Source: Dillenia suffruticosa (taxonomy: Eukaryota; Streptophyta; Magnoliopsida; Dilleniales; Dilleniaceae). From it: a DNA stretch of 64,000 nucleotides. The notes below the pieces were generated by a model. That model worked only from the letters and a program-made list of their open reading frames with translations. It searched no databases and was not told where the DNA came from. Location of the stretch: positions 4,843,501 through 4,907,500 of the forward strand of contig JAVTVX010000019.1 of the NCBI GenBank assembly GCA_033439265.1, in the 5' to 3' direction. Both the position numbers and the translations under genes were made by a program. Shown piece after piece: positions 34,147 to 45,560 of the stretch. Positions within the stretch are counted from its first letter, which is position 1. Every line of letters starts with the position of its first letter.

Positions 34147-36418
34147 TGGGACAAGTTTTTCTAACATAAATTTTTATATCGAAAGCAATTCATGGTATGC
34201 CAAAATCTCTTTTATTTTAATTCAATATTGAAATTCATGTTGGACAAGTTGAAGTCAAAATGAATTGAACCGATGTTTGAGCGAGGTTGAAGCAAGGAGA
34301 TCATGTCAAGCCAAAGACACTAAACGAAGGCGCTTATTAGGAGACAACCCCCTTTTATGATTTATTTATTTTATTGTTTTTATTTTCATTTATTTTAGTT
34401 TAGACTTTATTTTGATTTACTTTTGAGTAAAAAAAAAATTTCAGAAGTGGTTGCTTGTTAGGGCATGCCCATGCCTTAACCGAACTTCATGTCTGTCCAC
34501 ACTTCAGCCTAACACTCATGTTAGGGCGTGCCCACGTCTTAACAGAACTCTATGTCTGTCCGTACTTCAGCGTAGCACTCACGTTAGGGAGTGCCCATGC
34601 CCTATACTCTCTTCATGTTTTCCCAAATCACCCACAAGGACAGTCATACACATGATTTAGTGTGTGCCCACGCCCTAAAATCAATCCACTTCTGTAAAAA
34701 AAATTAAAAAAAAAAGATAGAGAGAGAAACAATTGGACTTAACTTCTTACATTTTGTCTTTCATTTTTTTAGGGTTTCTCTCTCCACAGTTAAGCCTCAA
34801 GAATAGACCGAGATGCTTGATGATTACAGCGTGCCTACGCCATAGCTCTTTCTTCGAATTCGTTGGAATTGCTCCTCCATTCTCTGCTCTACCATAGGGG
34901 AGTATTGTTCTCATCTTCCTCTTTTATTTATTTATTCCTTTTCTTTTATTTTATTTGATTGATTTTATTCATTTTTTATCTCTAAACTTGAGCATATATT
35001 AGGGACAATGATAATTTAGGGGTGGGGGATACTAGGTATTTTCTTCTTTATTTTCACACTATATTTATTTTATTTACTACATTAGTTTAGATTTTTTTTT
35101 CAAAAAAAATAAAAAAATTTTAAAACTTTCGAGTTCTTTTAGTTGATATATAATATTTGGTTGGCTAGAGATGTTTGAAAAATAGTTTGTATCAATGACT
35201 TTTTGTGCTTGAAATGGCTATTCATGTCTGTAATTGTTTTCATTGAATGATGAACATGCAAAGATCTGACACAAACCCTACTTAAATAGTGAGATTTTGA
35301 GCTAAAATGAGCAATTCCATTCTTTGTACTCGAGATTATTTTTTCTTGATGAGTGATTATCATACTTGGATTGCACATTCTACAACTTGCATTGTTATAC
35401 ATTTCGAGACCACATTTTAGGATTTCATGTATCAAAATGACAAAGGCACTTAGGTTTTACCCCCTTTGGCTTTCTAAAAAAATCCCTACCTTGATTTCAT
35501 AAATCCATAGTTAACCAAATTTGAACCTTTAACCCTTTTCTTCTTTCAACACTTAATCTTTAATTTTAGCTTTCATTTCAAACTCTTGTACCAAAGGTAT
35601 ATATAGTTAATTGTATGGTATTGGTTTTATTTTTGCCTCAATAGAAGATGATGATTGGGAGTTTGATGCTAACATTTTCATGGAGATGATGTATGTTCAA
35701 AAAAAAAGAAGAAAAAAAAAAGAAAATGATGAAAAAAAGACAAAAATGGAAAAAAAGAAAAAAAAAAGATGAGAAAGATAAGTGTTGTATCTTAATTGAA
35801 AATTCATTTATACTTCAATTATAAAAATTGAGAAATCGATTGACATTATTGTATGCTATTTGCTATTGTTTATTCATTTGAAGAGTTAGAAGTCACTTTT
35901 TGTTTACTACTTGCTTGAGATAAAGATCGATCAATATTATGAAAATTATGTGGTTAATTATATATGGCATTTGGTATGTTTTAACCCTTAAATATCACCT
36001 TATCCTACCATTTACCCAAACCCCGTTACAACTAAATAAAAGAGCTTTAGATTGATATATGAAATTCAAATTTTTAAGTAGCGGCGATTTGATATATTTG
36101 CATGCATATAGTAGTGTTATTTCATGTTGTTAATTTGAGATATATATACATTCTTTACTTTTTTCGAGTGCATTTGAGTAACCCCTTGGATAAAATTGTT
36201 GAATCTTGCTATTTGGATTTTATAAGAGGTTGTTGGGATATGTAGTAGTTGTTTTAGTGCAAATCGCTGTAAAATACTTGTTATTTTGATTATATTTTCG
36301 GTTTAACTCTTATAGTATATATTGACTTAGGAGCTTGGAAGAAAAATAGGTGAATAATTTTAATTTTATTCGAGTTATGGATGCTTGTGGACAAGCATCA
36401 TATAAGTGTGGGGGAGTT
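34147..36418 (+). other. Non-coding interior of the Athila-like element
   Basis: Takes the place where protease, RT and integrase would be. Holds a 63-bp tandem repeat (34457-34640), A-rich purine runs near 35700-35780 and AT-rich sequence, then the polypurine tract just before 36419. No enzyme motif was seen in either strand. Confidence 0.7.
34457..34640 (+). repeat. 63-bp tandem repeat (two full units and a partial third)
   Basis: Units start at 34457, 34520 and 34583, each with GTTAGGG followed by GTGCCCA or ATGCCCA. A fourth degenerate echo is near 34660 (GTGTGCCCACGCCCTAA). The period is a multiple of three, so two frames stay open across it, but no start context or conserved protein supports coding. 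Confidence 0.88.
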
Positions 36419-37795
36419 TGATAGGCCTTAAATGTATGGAATATTTGCGATTGATTTTATATTATTTTTGAATAAATATTATACTAATATTTATATTTTA
36501 TAACATTTGACTTATGAGGAGATTTATTATAGAAATGGAAGAAAAACAAGTTAAATTAGAGTAATTTTATAAAAAATGAAAAATTGGACAATAATACTCT
36601 TTCATTAGCAAGTGGACATGATGATTACAAGAGCCAATGCAAGATTTTGAAGATTTTTATTCAATTCCTAATATTTAGGAAATTTTTTTTAACGATATAA
36701 ATCTCTTAAAATATTATTTTTAGGAAGTTTACTTTTTATTCACTTTTTATTTATTTAGTAGTTATTTAGAATTAGAAATATTTACCTTTTGCAAATATGA
36801 AAAATTCTATCTTGTTTAGGGTTACACTCCTATATATATAGGAGTATTATATATTGTTTAGGGCAACTTTTGGAGGAGTAGAACCCAAAGGGGGTAGCAG
36901 TCCCCACGTCCACAGTAGCAGTCGGGCAGCCCCAAGGGGGCAGCAGCCACCTACAGCCGTGGAAAACATTTTTTTTTATAGTTTTACTTTCTTTTCATCA
37001 ATCAATAAATCATTTAGTGAGTTTTCTTTTCATATTTTATTTCTAATTTATTTTTCTAGCTGAAGGTCAGTGGAAACTTTGATTCATGACATTATGAGTT
37101 CTAAATGTGCTATTTTTTTCAACAATCATAGGTATTTATTTAATTACTGCAATTCGTGGATCATAATTTTTTAAATTTTATTAAATAGATGCCAATATTT
37201 AATAGATAGAATAATTTACGACTAATTAAAATAATAAATCCGTAATCGTTTATTCGTTTTAATAAAATGGTGAATAATATTTATGTCATGGAATTGAATA
37301 ATCTCATTTAAATGAACCCGTCGTGTGTTTGTTAATTAGAATTTGGTATCTCTAAATTTTAATACTGTTGAAATTTTAAATTTTAAGAGTCTCTCTACGG
37401 TTGACTTTCGATTAGGGAAATAATTAACGAATTTCTTTTAATTATTGACGAAATAAGGTGAGATTGGTCGTTGGACGTTTGTCGACGACTATAACCAATT
37501 TATTTATATGTTGTTCAATTATTCTTCAATCGAAAATCAATCGATTGAATCAAAGTGGAAATGAACCCTTCAACTAGGTTAATTTATCGTGATTTTTAAT
37601 ATTTTAATTTTGCCTCACTTTATTTTGCCAATTGTTACTTTAATTTTAATTAGTTGTTTATTTCAATTTGTTAGATTCTTTAGTTAATTCGAAACCACCC
37701 GCATTTTATTTTATTTTTCCTTAAAAAAAAATAAAATCGCCGTTCTCTTTTAGTGAAGTAGCTATTTTTATTTTTGATTGTTTGAAAACACACCA
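36419..37795 (+). repeat. 3' LTR of the Athila-like element
   Basis: 1377 bp, preceded by a purine-rich tract and followed by ATCTA. It carries the palindromic TATA region at 36826-36845. Confidence 0.9.
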
Positions 37796-37800
37796 ATCTA

Positions 37801-39028
37801 TCAGTGCAAATATGTGAAAATAAATTTATGACATAGAAATTATCTGTAAAATAAATTTATAATTCTATTAAATTTATTTAACTTTATAATAAGATTTACC
37901 AAAAATAGTTCATTTCCTAATACCTATAAACTAATTAGAAAATTATCAATGGTTAGTCTATCTCTTATTATTTTATTCTTTTTTACTGAAACTTATAAGA
38001 CGATCTCTATAATGCACCAAGTAGGTTCCCAAGTAAGTGGTGGGTCACATGAAATCGCTTAAAAATTAACTAGTCTTAGATTTATCACCGTCTTTTTAAC
38101 ATAACCAATCTAGACATGTACCATATCAACCGTACTTGTAATGTTATATAGAAAATGGATTTAAAACAGATAGAGTACTATTGAAAGTAATTATTTTGAT
38201 ATCTTATTTTTAATTTTATTATTTTATGTAACAAAAATTCTTATGGGATAAACTCATTACATGAAAATAATTTTCATGACAAATTATATTTTTTCTAATG
38301 TGATCATACTTTTATACATAATTTCCTATTTAATTATAGATGTTATGGCTAAACTCTAATTAATTTTAAAAATTATTTTGATTACTTAGATAATAATATT
38401 ATTTAATTTTGTCACGTCAAAATGCATAAAAGTTTAATATAAAAATGTAATCAAACTACCCAATACATTTTATTAATTTTGTATTTTCCCTTATATACAA
38501 AATTATGCCCAAAATAAATTTTATGGACGATTTTTTCAAAATTTTGACTTAGAAAATACTTTGAAAATTTTTGAGATTTTTTCAAAATATTTTCAAAATT
38601 TTTTTGGTCCAAAAAATATTTTAATAATTTTGTACACTCTCTTATGTACAAAAATTTATTTCAAAAAATTTTTATGCATTTAAAAAAATATATATTTGTA
38701 CAAAATTGATAAAATATATATATTTTTAAATCCAAATGACCAACAAGCTACATTTTAAAGTTTATTGGCCTTTTTTTGAAACAAATGTTGTGGGGACTAG
38801 ATTGCAATAATTCAAAATATTTGGGAAATTGTGAAATTGTACAATAGCTGACACATTTATGTAGTTTCGACCACTAATAGTTTCATATGGCTCAATTTCC
38901 ATGTTATGCTCATTAAAAAAAAAGAGTTGGACCATTAATAAATGAACATTTATGGTTGTCATGTGCACTTGGGTTTAGAAAATTGGGAATTGTTAACCAG
39001 AAGTGATTGCTTATTTCATATGTGAGTG
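37801..39028 (-). other. Leader remnant of the split copia element
   Basis: By position this is untranslated leader between copia gag and 5' LTR. AT-rich; the frame on - at 38651-38451 is low complexity. No independent gene recognised. Confidence 0.5.
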
Positions 39029-39536
39029 TGTAACAGCTTAACAAGAAGTTGACTTACAGCTAGTGGATGAGGCGACCGTAGGAATTTTTTGATTGTCAGT
39101 AACTGATGCGTATACAATGAGGATTATAGTTTGAGTAAACAAATTTGATTATAGTCTGAAATGTAATAAGGAGAGAGAAAGAAGGAGAATCTGAGGAATA
39201 GAAAGAAGATGAAGAAGAACAGGAAGAAAGAGAAGAGAGAGAAGTTAAGAAGGGAAAGAGAGAAGAGAGAAAAGTTTCATTTCCATTCACTCCTATTTTT
39301 CTTGTCATTTACATTTTTTATACATTTGTTTCAAGTTTTAACAACTCCTAACTAAATTCAGTTAATCGGTAAACTAATCAACTAAATTCCTACCTACTAT
39401 CAACTACCTCCTCTTATCCTTGGTGTTCAAGCTTTACATTTCTCGAGCTGGTTCTTTTCTTGTAACTATCTTAGTTTGGTCTTGCAGCTTGTTACATCTT
39501 GTACTTGTCATAGTCTGGTCTTGCAGGCTTGTTACA
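39029..39536 (-). repeat. 3' LTR of the gypsy element
   Basis: Longer than its partner by about 54 bp because the segment ending in CTTGCAGCTTGTTACA is repeated at its right end. It is bordered internally by a purine tract (AAAAAGGGGTGAAATG on -). Confidence 0.88.
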
Positions 39537-39589
39537 ACATTTCACCCCTTTTTAAAAATCCTTATCCTCAAGGATTAAAACTTGGAAAT

Positions 39590-42430
39590 TGTGCTATAAT
39601 GAAATCACTCCCAAGTTGATTCCTTATGACTGAGATTGATCCACTTGATTAGAACTTGAGTCATAGGCTTATGATTTCTCCAAATGACATGCCTCTTCAA
39701 TTGCTTGTGTAGCTCAACAGACTACTACCTATAAGGTTGTAACTTCAAGAAGACCATGTCCCTAACTAGCAACTCTCTCTTAGATCTTTTTTGGTCTGCG
39801 TAAAGCTTCATTCTGTTTTGTGTCTTGAGTAAATGATCCCTTAGAATCTGCATCATGTCCTGTCGATTTCTAATGAACTCCTCAATAGTAGGATTACTGG
39901 AATCAGCATAGGGACCTATGGGAATGTGTCGAGGTTGATATCCATACAAAGCTTCAAATGGAGTCATTTGAATACTGCTTTGGAAGTTAGTGTTATACCA
40001 CCATTCAGCTAAACTCAACCATTTGAACCATGATGAAGGTCTGTCAGAAGACATACACCTCAAGTAACACTCTAGACATTGATTCAACCTCTCAATTTAT
40101 CCATTAGTTTGTGGATGGTAGGCATTGCTAAGCTTCAACTTTGTCCCTAGCAGTCTGAATAATTCCTGTCAAAATGAGCTAGTGAAGATTTTGTCTCTAT
40201 ATGAAATGATAGAATCAAGCAGCCCATGCAAGTTGAATATGTTCTCAAGAAAAAGTCTAGCTACTTCTGCAGTGGTAAAAGGATGTCGTAACCCCATGAA
40301 ATGGCTGAACTTAGTGAGTCTATCAATGACTACCAAGATAGTGTTGCATCCTTGAGGCTCAGGAAAACCTTCAATAAAATCCATAGTGACTTGGGACCAT
40401 GCTTGAGTTGGAATTGGTAGTGGCTGCAACAACCCTAGATACGGCTTGTTCTTATGCTTATTCCTTTAGCATATGTCACATTCCTGCACCCAATTCTTTA
40501 CTGTCTTCTTCATGAAAGGCCATCTTCTTCATGAAAGGCCAATAAAAGATTGTCTTAACTCTTTTTAATGTCCCATGCTGTCCAAAATGGCCCTCCATCG
40601 CAGTGTCATGCATTTGTTGCACAATTTTTTCTCTAAGTTGAGAACCATTGCCTACCACCATCTTTTTCTTATACTTTAGGATCCCATCTTTGTACTGAAA
40701 GTCTGGATTGCTTTCTAGTTGAACCGTAAGTTGAGTAATCAAGTTCTGACAGTAGTCATCACCTTCGTAGCTCTTCATCACATCTAGAATTCATTTGGGA
40801 TAGACTGCTGATACTGCAGAGAGAGTATCCCTTGCAGAATCTCTCTCTTGAAGTTCCCTCCTTGAAAGGGCATCTGCAACTTTGTTTTCAGTTCCATTTT
40901 TATGCTGGATTTCATAGTCCAGTCCTAACACTTTAGCCAACCATTTGTGTTGCAATGTTTTAGTAAGTTTCTGATCCAACAAGTACTTTAAATTTTAATG
41001 GTTAGTCTTAATTATGAAATGGTACCCCAACAAGTAATGTCTTCATTTTGAGACAGCCATGACCACAACAAGAAGTTCCTTCTCATAAATGGATAGCCCT
41101 TTGCTTCTATCTCCTAAGGCCTTGCTTAGATACGCGATAGGTTAGTCCTCCTGCATTAGCACAGCTCCCATACCTTGAGAACAAGCATTTGTTTCTATCA
41201 CAAAAGGTTTAAAAAAGTCTGGCAATCTTATTACTGGAGCAGTGCTCATGGCAGTTTTGAGTTGATTAAAAGCTTTTTTAGCTTCTTTACTCCAATGAAA
41301 ATTATCCTTCTTCAAGAGATTGTTCAGGGACTTAGCTATAACTCCATTGCTCCTCACGAATCTTCTATAATACCCTGTCAGACCTAAGAATCCTCTTAGA
41401 GCCTTAACAGAAGTTGGTGTTGGCCAAGAAATCATACATTCCACCTTCTGACTGTCTATTTTAATACCTTCTTTTGTCATGATGTGTCTCAGATATTCAA
41501 CCTGATTTTGTGCAAAAGTCCACTTGGACAGTTTGACAAATAATTGATGGTGTTGCAGAATTGATAATACTATTATGAGATCTTGAGCATGAGTCTCAAT
41601 GTTGGGACTATAAATCAGTATATCATCAAAGAAAACCAATACATATTTTCTTAGGTACGGTTGGAAAATGTGGTTCATCAGAGTTTAGAAAGTGGCTAGT
41701 GCATTTGTGAGTCCAAAAGGAATCACCAATAATTCAAAGTATCCATGGTGCGTTTAGAAGGCTGTTTTCTCCACATTAGTAGGTCTTATTATGATATGAT
41801 GGTAACCTACTCGTAATTCTATTTTGAAGAATATTCTTGAGCTATATAATTCATCCAACAACTCATCTATGTTTGCTATTGGATACCTATCTTTAATAGT
41901 CAGATGATTCAGTTGTCTGTAGTCTATACTGTCGTCCTTCTTCTTGACTAGTAGTATTGGAGAGGCAAAAGGGTTGGTACTTGGTCTTATGATCCCACTG
42001 CAGAGCATTTCTTGCACCTGCTTCTCGTTTTCTAACTTCTATGAATCAGGATATCTATAAGGTTTTCGCTTAAATGGATGAGCATCTGGCGTAAGGAAAA
42101 TTGAGTGATCACGTTGCCTTTTTGGTGGAAGAGTAGTAGGAGATGAGAAAACTTCTTCAAATTCTACTAATACCGCAAAAATAGTTTCAGGAACATGTGT
42201 CTGTTGTTTGCCATTGCAAATGTCCAATGTCATGCAACTTTGTAACTGCTGTTGTCTAAAAGTTTTAATCTCCTTTCCTCTGACTTGATTTATGAAAGGA
42301 TAGTCCACTCTTCCTTCTAATATCACTTTATCCCTATTACTATAGAATTTAACTTATAACTTCTTGAAATCAAATGTGATTGGACTGTAGTAATACATCC
42401 AATCCACACCTAAGATCATATCCCATCTAC
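39590..42430 (-). pseudogene. Gypsy pol: protease, RT, RNase H, integrase, chromodomain remnant
   Basis: Protease tail near 42420-42370 (ILGVDWMYYYSPITFDF). RT spans 42326-41142, with the catalytic block as FFDD (VFFDDILIYS). RNase H at about 41210-41150 reads FVIETNACSQGMGAVL, with Asn where the catalytic Asp is expected, and its tail is at 40982-40791 (NKVADALSRR). The integrase finger region is at 40781-40476, with the core at 40432-40169 (WSQVTMDFIEGFP, VVIDRLTKFSHF) and 40087-39725 (WYNTNFQSS, PFEALYGY). A jump then leads to a chromodomain-like block (VLIKWINLSHKESTWE, about 39670-39620), so part of the C-terminus is deleted. Confidence 0.9.
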
Positions 42431-42819
42431 CAAGAGTGATTATTCTCAAATCAAATGCAAAATTATAATTTTGATTAAGCCATTTCATATTAGCAACTTT
42501 GGTAATACTAGTGATCAAACTCTCATAAGCAATTTCTGCTTGAAGAGTGGAAGTTGGTTCATGTTCAGTCTCAATCGTTTAGATATTCTTCTATGCAGGA
42601 AGCTATTGGAACTCCCTTGTCCACCAAAATAAGTATTTCTAGCCCATTTAAGTATCCTTGAAGGGCTATAGTTTGTCTTTGAAAAGAGTTAGATAATGCA
42701 CAAAGAGATACCTATCTGTATGCTGCTCTCTTGTTCTTGGTGAGACTACATATCCTCTGCTATTTGTCCATCGCAATCCTCATTATCTTCTGCTTCCTCT
42801 ACTACTAAGATGAAATTAA

Positions 42820-43896
42820 GCACTTATGACCAGGAGTGAACCTTTCTCCACATTTGAATCATAGGTTGTTGCTTCTCCTATACTGCATCTCCTGAGGTGA
42901 TATTTTTGGCCAGTTGTTTGCGGTCTTAACTCCTTTTGATTCTAATTTGGTTGAATTGGTAGCATGTGTAGAAAAATTGGTGGTAGTTCTTGCATTCTTG
43001 CCTTCTTTGATAACTTTTGCATCCACGTGCTTCTGCAGTACTAGTTTCCCTTTCTTAACTAATTCCACTAATTGTTCTTGTAGTACTGCAATTTCGAATG
43101 CTTGAAAGAGAGTTGTAGGTTTCATAAGTCTCAACATAGGTTTAATGCCTTCCTGTAACCCACTAATGAAGCTTAAAATGAAATAAGATTTAGTTAGTTA
43201 TGGGTTCATCTATAATATTACTGTCCACAATTCTTCAAATTTCTCTTGGTACTCATAGACTTATCCATGCTACAGTTTGTTAAACTCCTCAACCTCATCC
43301 TGCAACCCTTTAACCTCAAATCTTTGACATAACAGTTGTGCAAAGTCACTCCAGATAATGTCCCTTTTAGCTAGTTTTAACCCCTGAAACCAAATTTCAG
43401 CTTTTCCTTCAAGGTACATTTCTATGGTGTCTACCCATGTATCCTTTGGAATATGGTACACATTGAAGAACTTGCTGCACTTCTGAAGCCACATTCTTGG
43501 ATTTTCACCATTGAATAAGTGTAATTCTATTCGTGGAGGGTTTGGGACAATTCCTCGAGGATGGTATTCTTTTCTTAATATTTGTGATCCTATATCCTAT
43601 CTTGGTCTTGTGTCTGCAGGGGTGGGAAGGAGAGGAGATTTATAGATTCTATCCACTTCTGATTCTTCTCCCTTTTCTTTGTTCAGCAGTTTGTAGATGG
43701 AGTAGAATCTTGTGTCTACGGTGGTCATGTAAGCTGCTAACTTCTGACTTCGTTCTTCCATCTTTTGGGTCACAACATCAAATTTCATAACTACATAGGT
43801 TTTGAGTTCATTATTTTCTTGTGTTAGTTCTTGTAATTTGGTTTCATACCACTTCTGCTGCTCCTCATGAGTTTTCTGCCTGGTTCCATCTGTCAT
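42820..43896 (-). pseudogene. Gypsy gag, broken
   Basis: Opens MTDGTRQKTHEEQQKW at 43896, with a coiled-coil-like N-terminus. A retrotransposon gag core is at 43494-43270 (WVDTIEMYLEGKAEIWFQGL), a third block at 43137-42859, and a knuckle of the CGEKFTPGHKC type at about 42862-42830. Frames are separated by stops. Confidence 0.87.
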
Positions 43897-43920
43897 GATT
43901 ACTGCAGAAGATCTTGAGTT

Positions 43921-43938
43921 CCTGCTCTGATACCAAAT
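43921..43938 (-). other. Primer binding site, initiator Met tRNA type
   Basis: The - strand reads ATTTGGTATCAGAGCAGG directly after the LTR. Confidence 0.85.
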
Positions 43939-44392
43939 TGTAACAGCTTAACAAGAAGTTGACTTACAACTAGTGGATGAGTCGACCATAGGAATTTTCT
44001 GATTGTCAGTAACTGATGCGTATACAATGAGGATTATAGTTTGAAATGTAATGAGGAGAGAGAAAGAAGGAGAATCAGAGGAAGAGAAAGAAGAAGAAGA
44101 AGAATAGGAAAAACGAGAAGAGAGAGAAGTTAAGAAGAGTAAGAGAGAAGAGAGAAAAGTTTCATTTCCATTCACTCTTATTTTTCTTGTCATTTACAAT
44201 CTTTATACATTTATTTCAAGTTCTAACAACTCCTAACTGAATTCAATTGATTGGTAAACTAATCAAAACCAATCAATTGAATTCCTACCCACTATCAACT
44301 ACCTCCTTTTATCTTTGGTGTTCAAGCTTTACATTTCTCGAGCGAGTTCTTTTCTTGTAATTTTCATAGTTTGGTCTTGTAGGCTTGTTATA
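43939..44392 (-). repeat. 5' LTR of the gypsy element
   Basis: Aligns with 39029-39536 from TGTAACAGCTTAACAAG onward. Its outer end is TTATA where the partner has TTACA. Confidence 0.88.
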
Positions 44393-44677
44393 GTATAACA
44401 CTACTCATTCGAGTTTTCTTCACCCAGAAAGGCTCCCGAGGGTCTCGATTGGACCCGATGGGTTCACTTACCAGAAAGTTGTTGAAAAACTCAAAAATGC
44501 TCTATTTTAAAAATTTTGAAAATATTGAGTTGTGCGAAATCTCATATTCAATTCATTTTCAGTCTCCATTTTTTAAAATAATCATTTTGGACCAATTTAA
44601 AAAAAAAATCTAAGAAGAAAAATTTTAAAAATTCATTGAAAAACATGTAGGTAAAGGCAAAATTAGTTTTGATACAA
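44393..44677 (-). other. Leader and degenerate primer site of the split copia element
   Basis: The - strand just after the 5' LTR reads TTGTATCAAAAC, a decayed form of TTGGTATCAGAGC. The rest is AT-rich without open frames. Confidence 0.6.
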
Positions 44678-45203
44678 TGTTAGAATAAATGATAGTTCTA
44701 ATGTATACTCTAATATAAAAATTGAGCCAAAATAAAGTAGAAGTGAAAAAGAAAATTTAGGGTTATCTCTGGCTATAATGTTCTCATTGACTTCCGGCGA
44801 TCGCAAAACCACCAAAATGATTCTTAGGGCATGCACAAATCTTCTAAATTCTCAATTTTACTCAATAGATGGTGTAGAGTTATGAAATTTAAAATTAAGG
44901 ACCTAATACACTAGAAGAGGGTTTATGTAGGCTTTCAACCATTAAATAATCATTAAAACCTTATTATTGTCACCCTAAATTATTGTTACAAGTTATGGGA
45001 AGACAATTAAATATTAAAAATGGTAAAACAAAGATTAATTGTGTGGAGGTTGATTAAGCCACTAAAATATAGTCAAATGCAATCCTATTCAATTTCTTCC
45101 CATTTTTTTTTATCAAATTTAACTTTTTTTACTTATGTTTTTTTCATTAACTCAATTTTGAAAGTATTAATTCATAGAATTTGAATTAAAAAAATTCCTA
45201 ACA
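44678..45203 (-). repeat. 5' LTR of the split copia element
   Basis: On + it starts TGTTAG and ends CTAACA, a perfect 6-base terminal inverted repeat. Homologous to 27105-27609. Followed by TCTCA, then host repeat sequence. Confidence 0.88.
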
Positions 45204-45560
45204 TCTCACTTATAAAATAATACTTTGTTAATAGGAAAAAGGAGCTCGAAAAAGGACCTCAAAATATAGATCATAAACTATTGAGATATGATATAGAATA
45301 AGAGAATAACATACAAAAATCTTAAACAAAGTAATGAAAATGCAATTGGATGCTTGCTTTCTCACATCATCCACCTGGATCATCATTTCAGAAAGCAAGC
45401 ATCCAATTTTATTTATCACTTTTAGAGAGAGAGAAGCGAGAAAGAGAGTTATTGTTCAAAAAAGTAATATTGGACACTATTTTTCAAATTTTTGGTATGA
45501 CTTATTTTATTTTATTTTATTTTTGTTTCTAGATTCAAAAATATGTGATGACAATATCTA
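45204..45560. repeat. Host repeat unit 2, right half
   Basis: Matches 26225-26545 from TCTCA through ATATGTGATGACAA. Contains the second copy of the hairpin at 45346-45406 and a decayed GA tract near 45425-45447. Confidence 0.85.
45346..45406. repeat. 61-nt hairpin, second copy
   Basis: Arms 45346-45370 and 45382-45406 pair at 22 of 25 positions. The outer 17 pairs are identical to those at 26332-26392, while the inner stem and loop have diverged. Confidence 0.85.

Larger units (their letters stand above)
31812..37795 (+). mobile_element. Athila-like LTR element lacking pol (large non-autonomous derivative)
   Basis: LTRs are 31812-33023 and 36419-37795, both starting TGATAGG and ending ACCA. 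A primer site of the TGGCGCCGTTG type follows the 5' LTR and a polypurine tract (GTGTGGGGGAGTT) precedes the 3' LTR. Perfect target duplications ATCTA lie at 31807-31811 and 37796-37800. The interior keeps only a gag remnant with an Athila-type knuckle. The remaining interior has no protease, RT or integrase, so movement would need enzymes supplied in trans. Confidence 0.9.
39029..44392 (-). mobile_element. Ty3/gypsy chromodomain-type retrotransposon, inactive
   Basis: LTRs are 39029-39536 (3') and 43939-44392 (5'); both start TGTAACAG on + and end GCTTGTTACA or its TA variant. The - strand order is primer site, gag with knuckle, protease, RT, RNase H, integrase, chromodomain remnant, which is the gypsy order. 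Stops and shifts break it. No matching target duplication was found (GAGTG before, GTATA after). It lies inside the leader of the 27105-45203 copia element. Confidence 0.92.
27105..45203 (-). mobile_element. Ty1/copia retrotransposon split by two later elements
   Basis: 3' LTR 27105-27609, polypurine tract, RNase H, RT, integrase and gag run from 27610 to 31811 on the - strand. An Athila-like element then interrupts (31812-37795 plus target duplication to 37800), the leader continues at 37801-39028, a gypsy element interrupts (39029-44392), and the leader ends at 44393-44677 with a degenerate primer site before the 5' LTR 44678-45203. The host repeat resumes at 45204 with TCTCA against TCTTA before the 3' LTR, a 5-bp target duplication with one change. 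Without the inserts the element is about 6.7 kb. All coding is broken. Confidence 0.85.

Noticed and set aside
34451..34660. Cys-rich repeat protein from the 63-bp repeat
   Set aside because: Two overlapping frames are equally open, as expected from a period divisible by three; no start context or homologue.
38451..38651. 66-codon Lys/Phe-rich frame
   Set aside because: Low-complexity AT-rich sequence built from AAAATTTT-like repeats.
39024..44397. A target duplication for the gypsy element at 39029-44392
   Set aside because: The flanks GAGTG and GTATA do not match; shifting the borders by a few bases did not help.
44678..45203. Independent solo LTR
   Set aside because: A decayed primer site on its inner side and the split host repeat show it is the 5' LTR of the element whose 3' LTR is at 27105.
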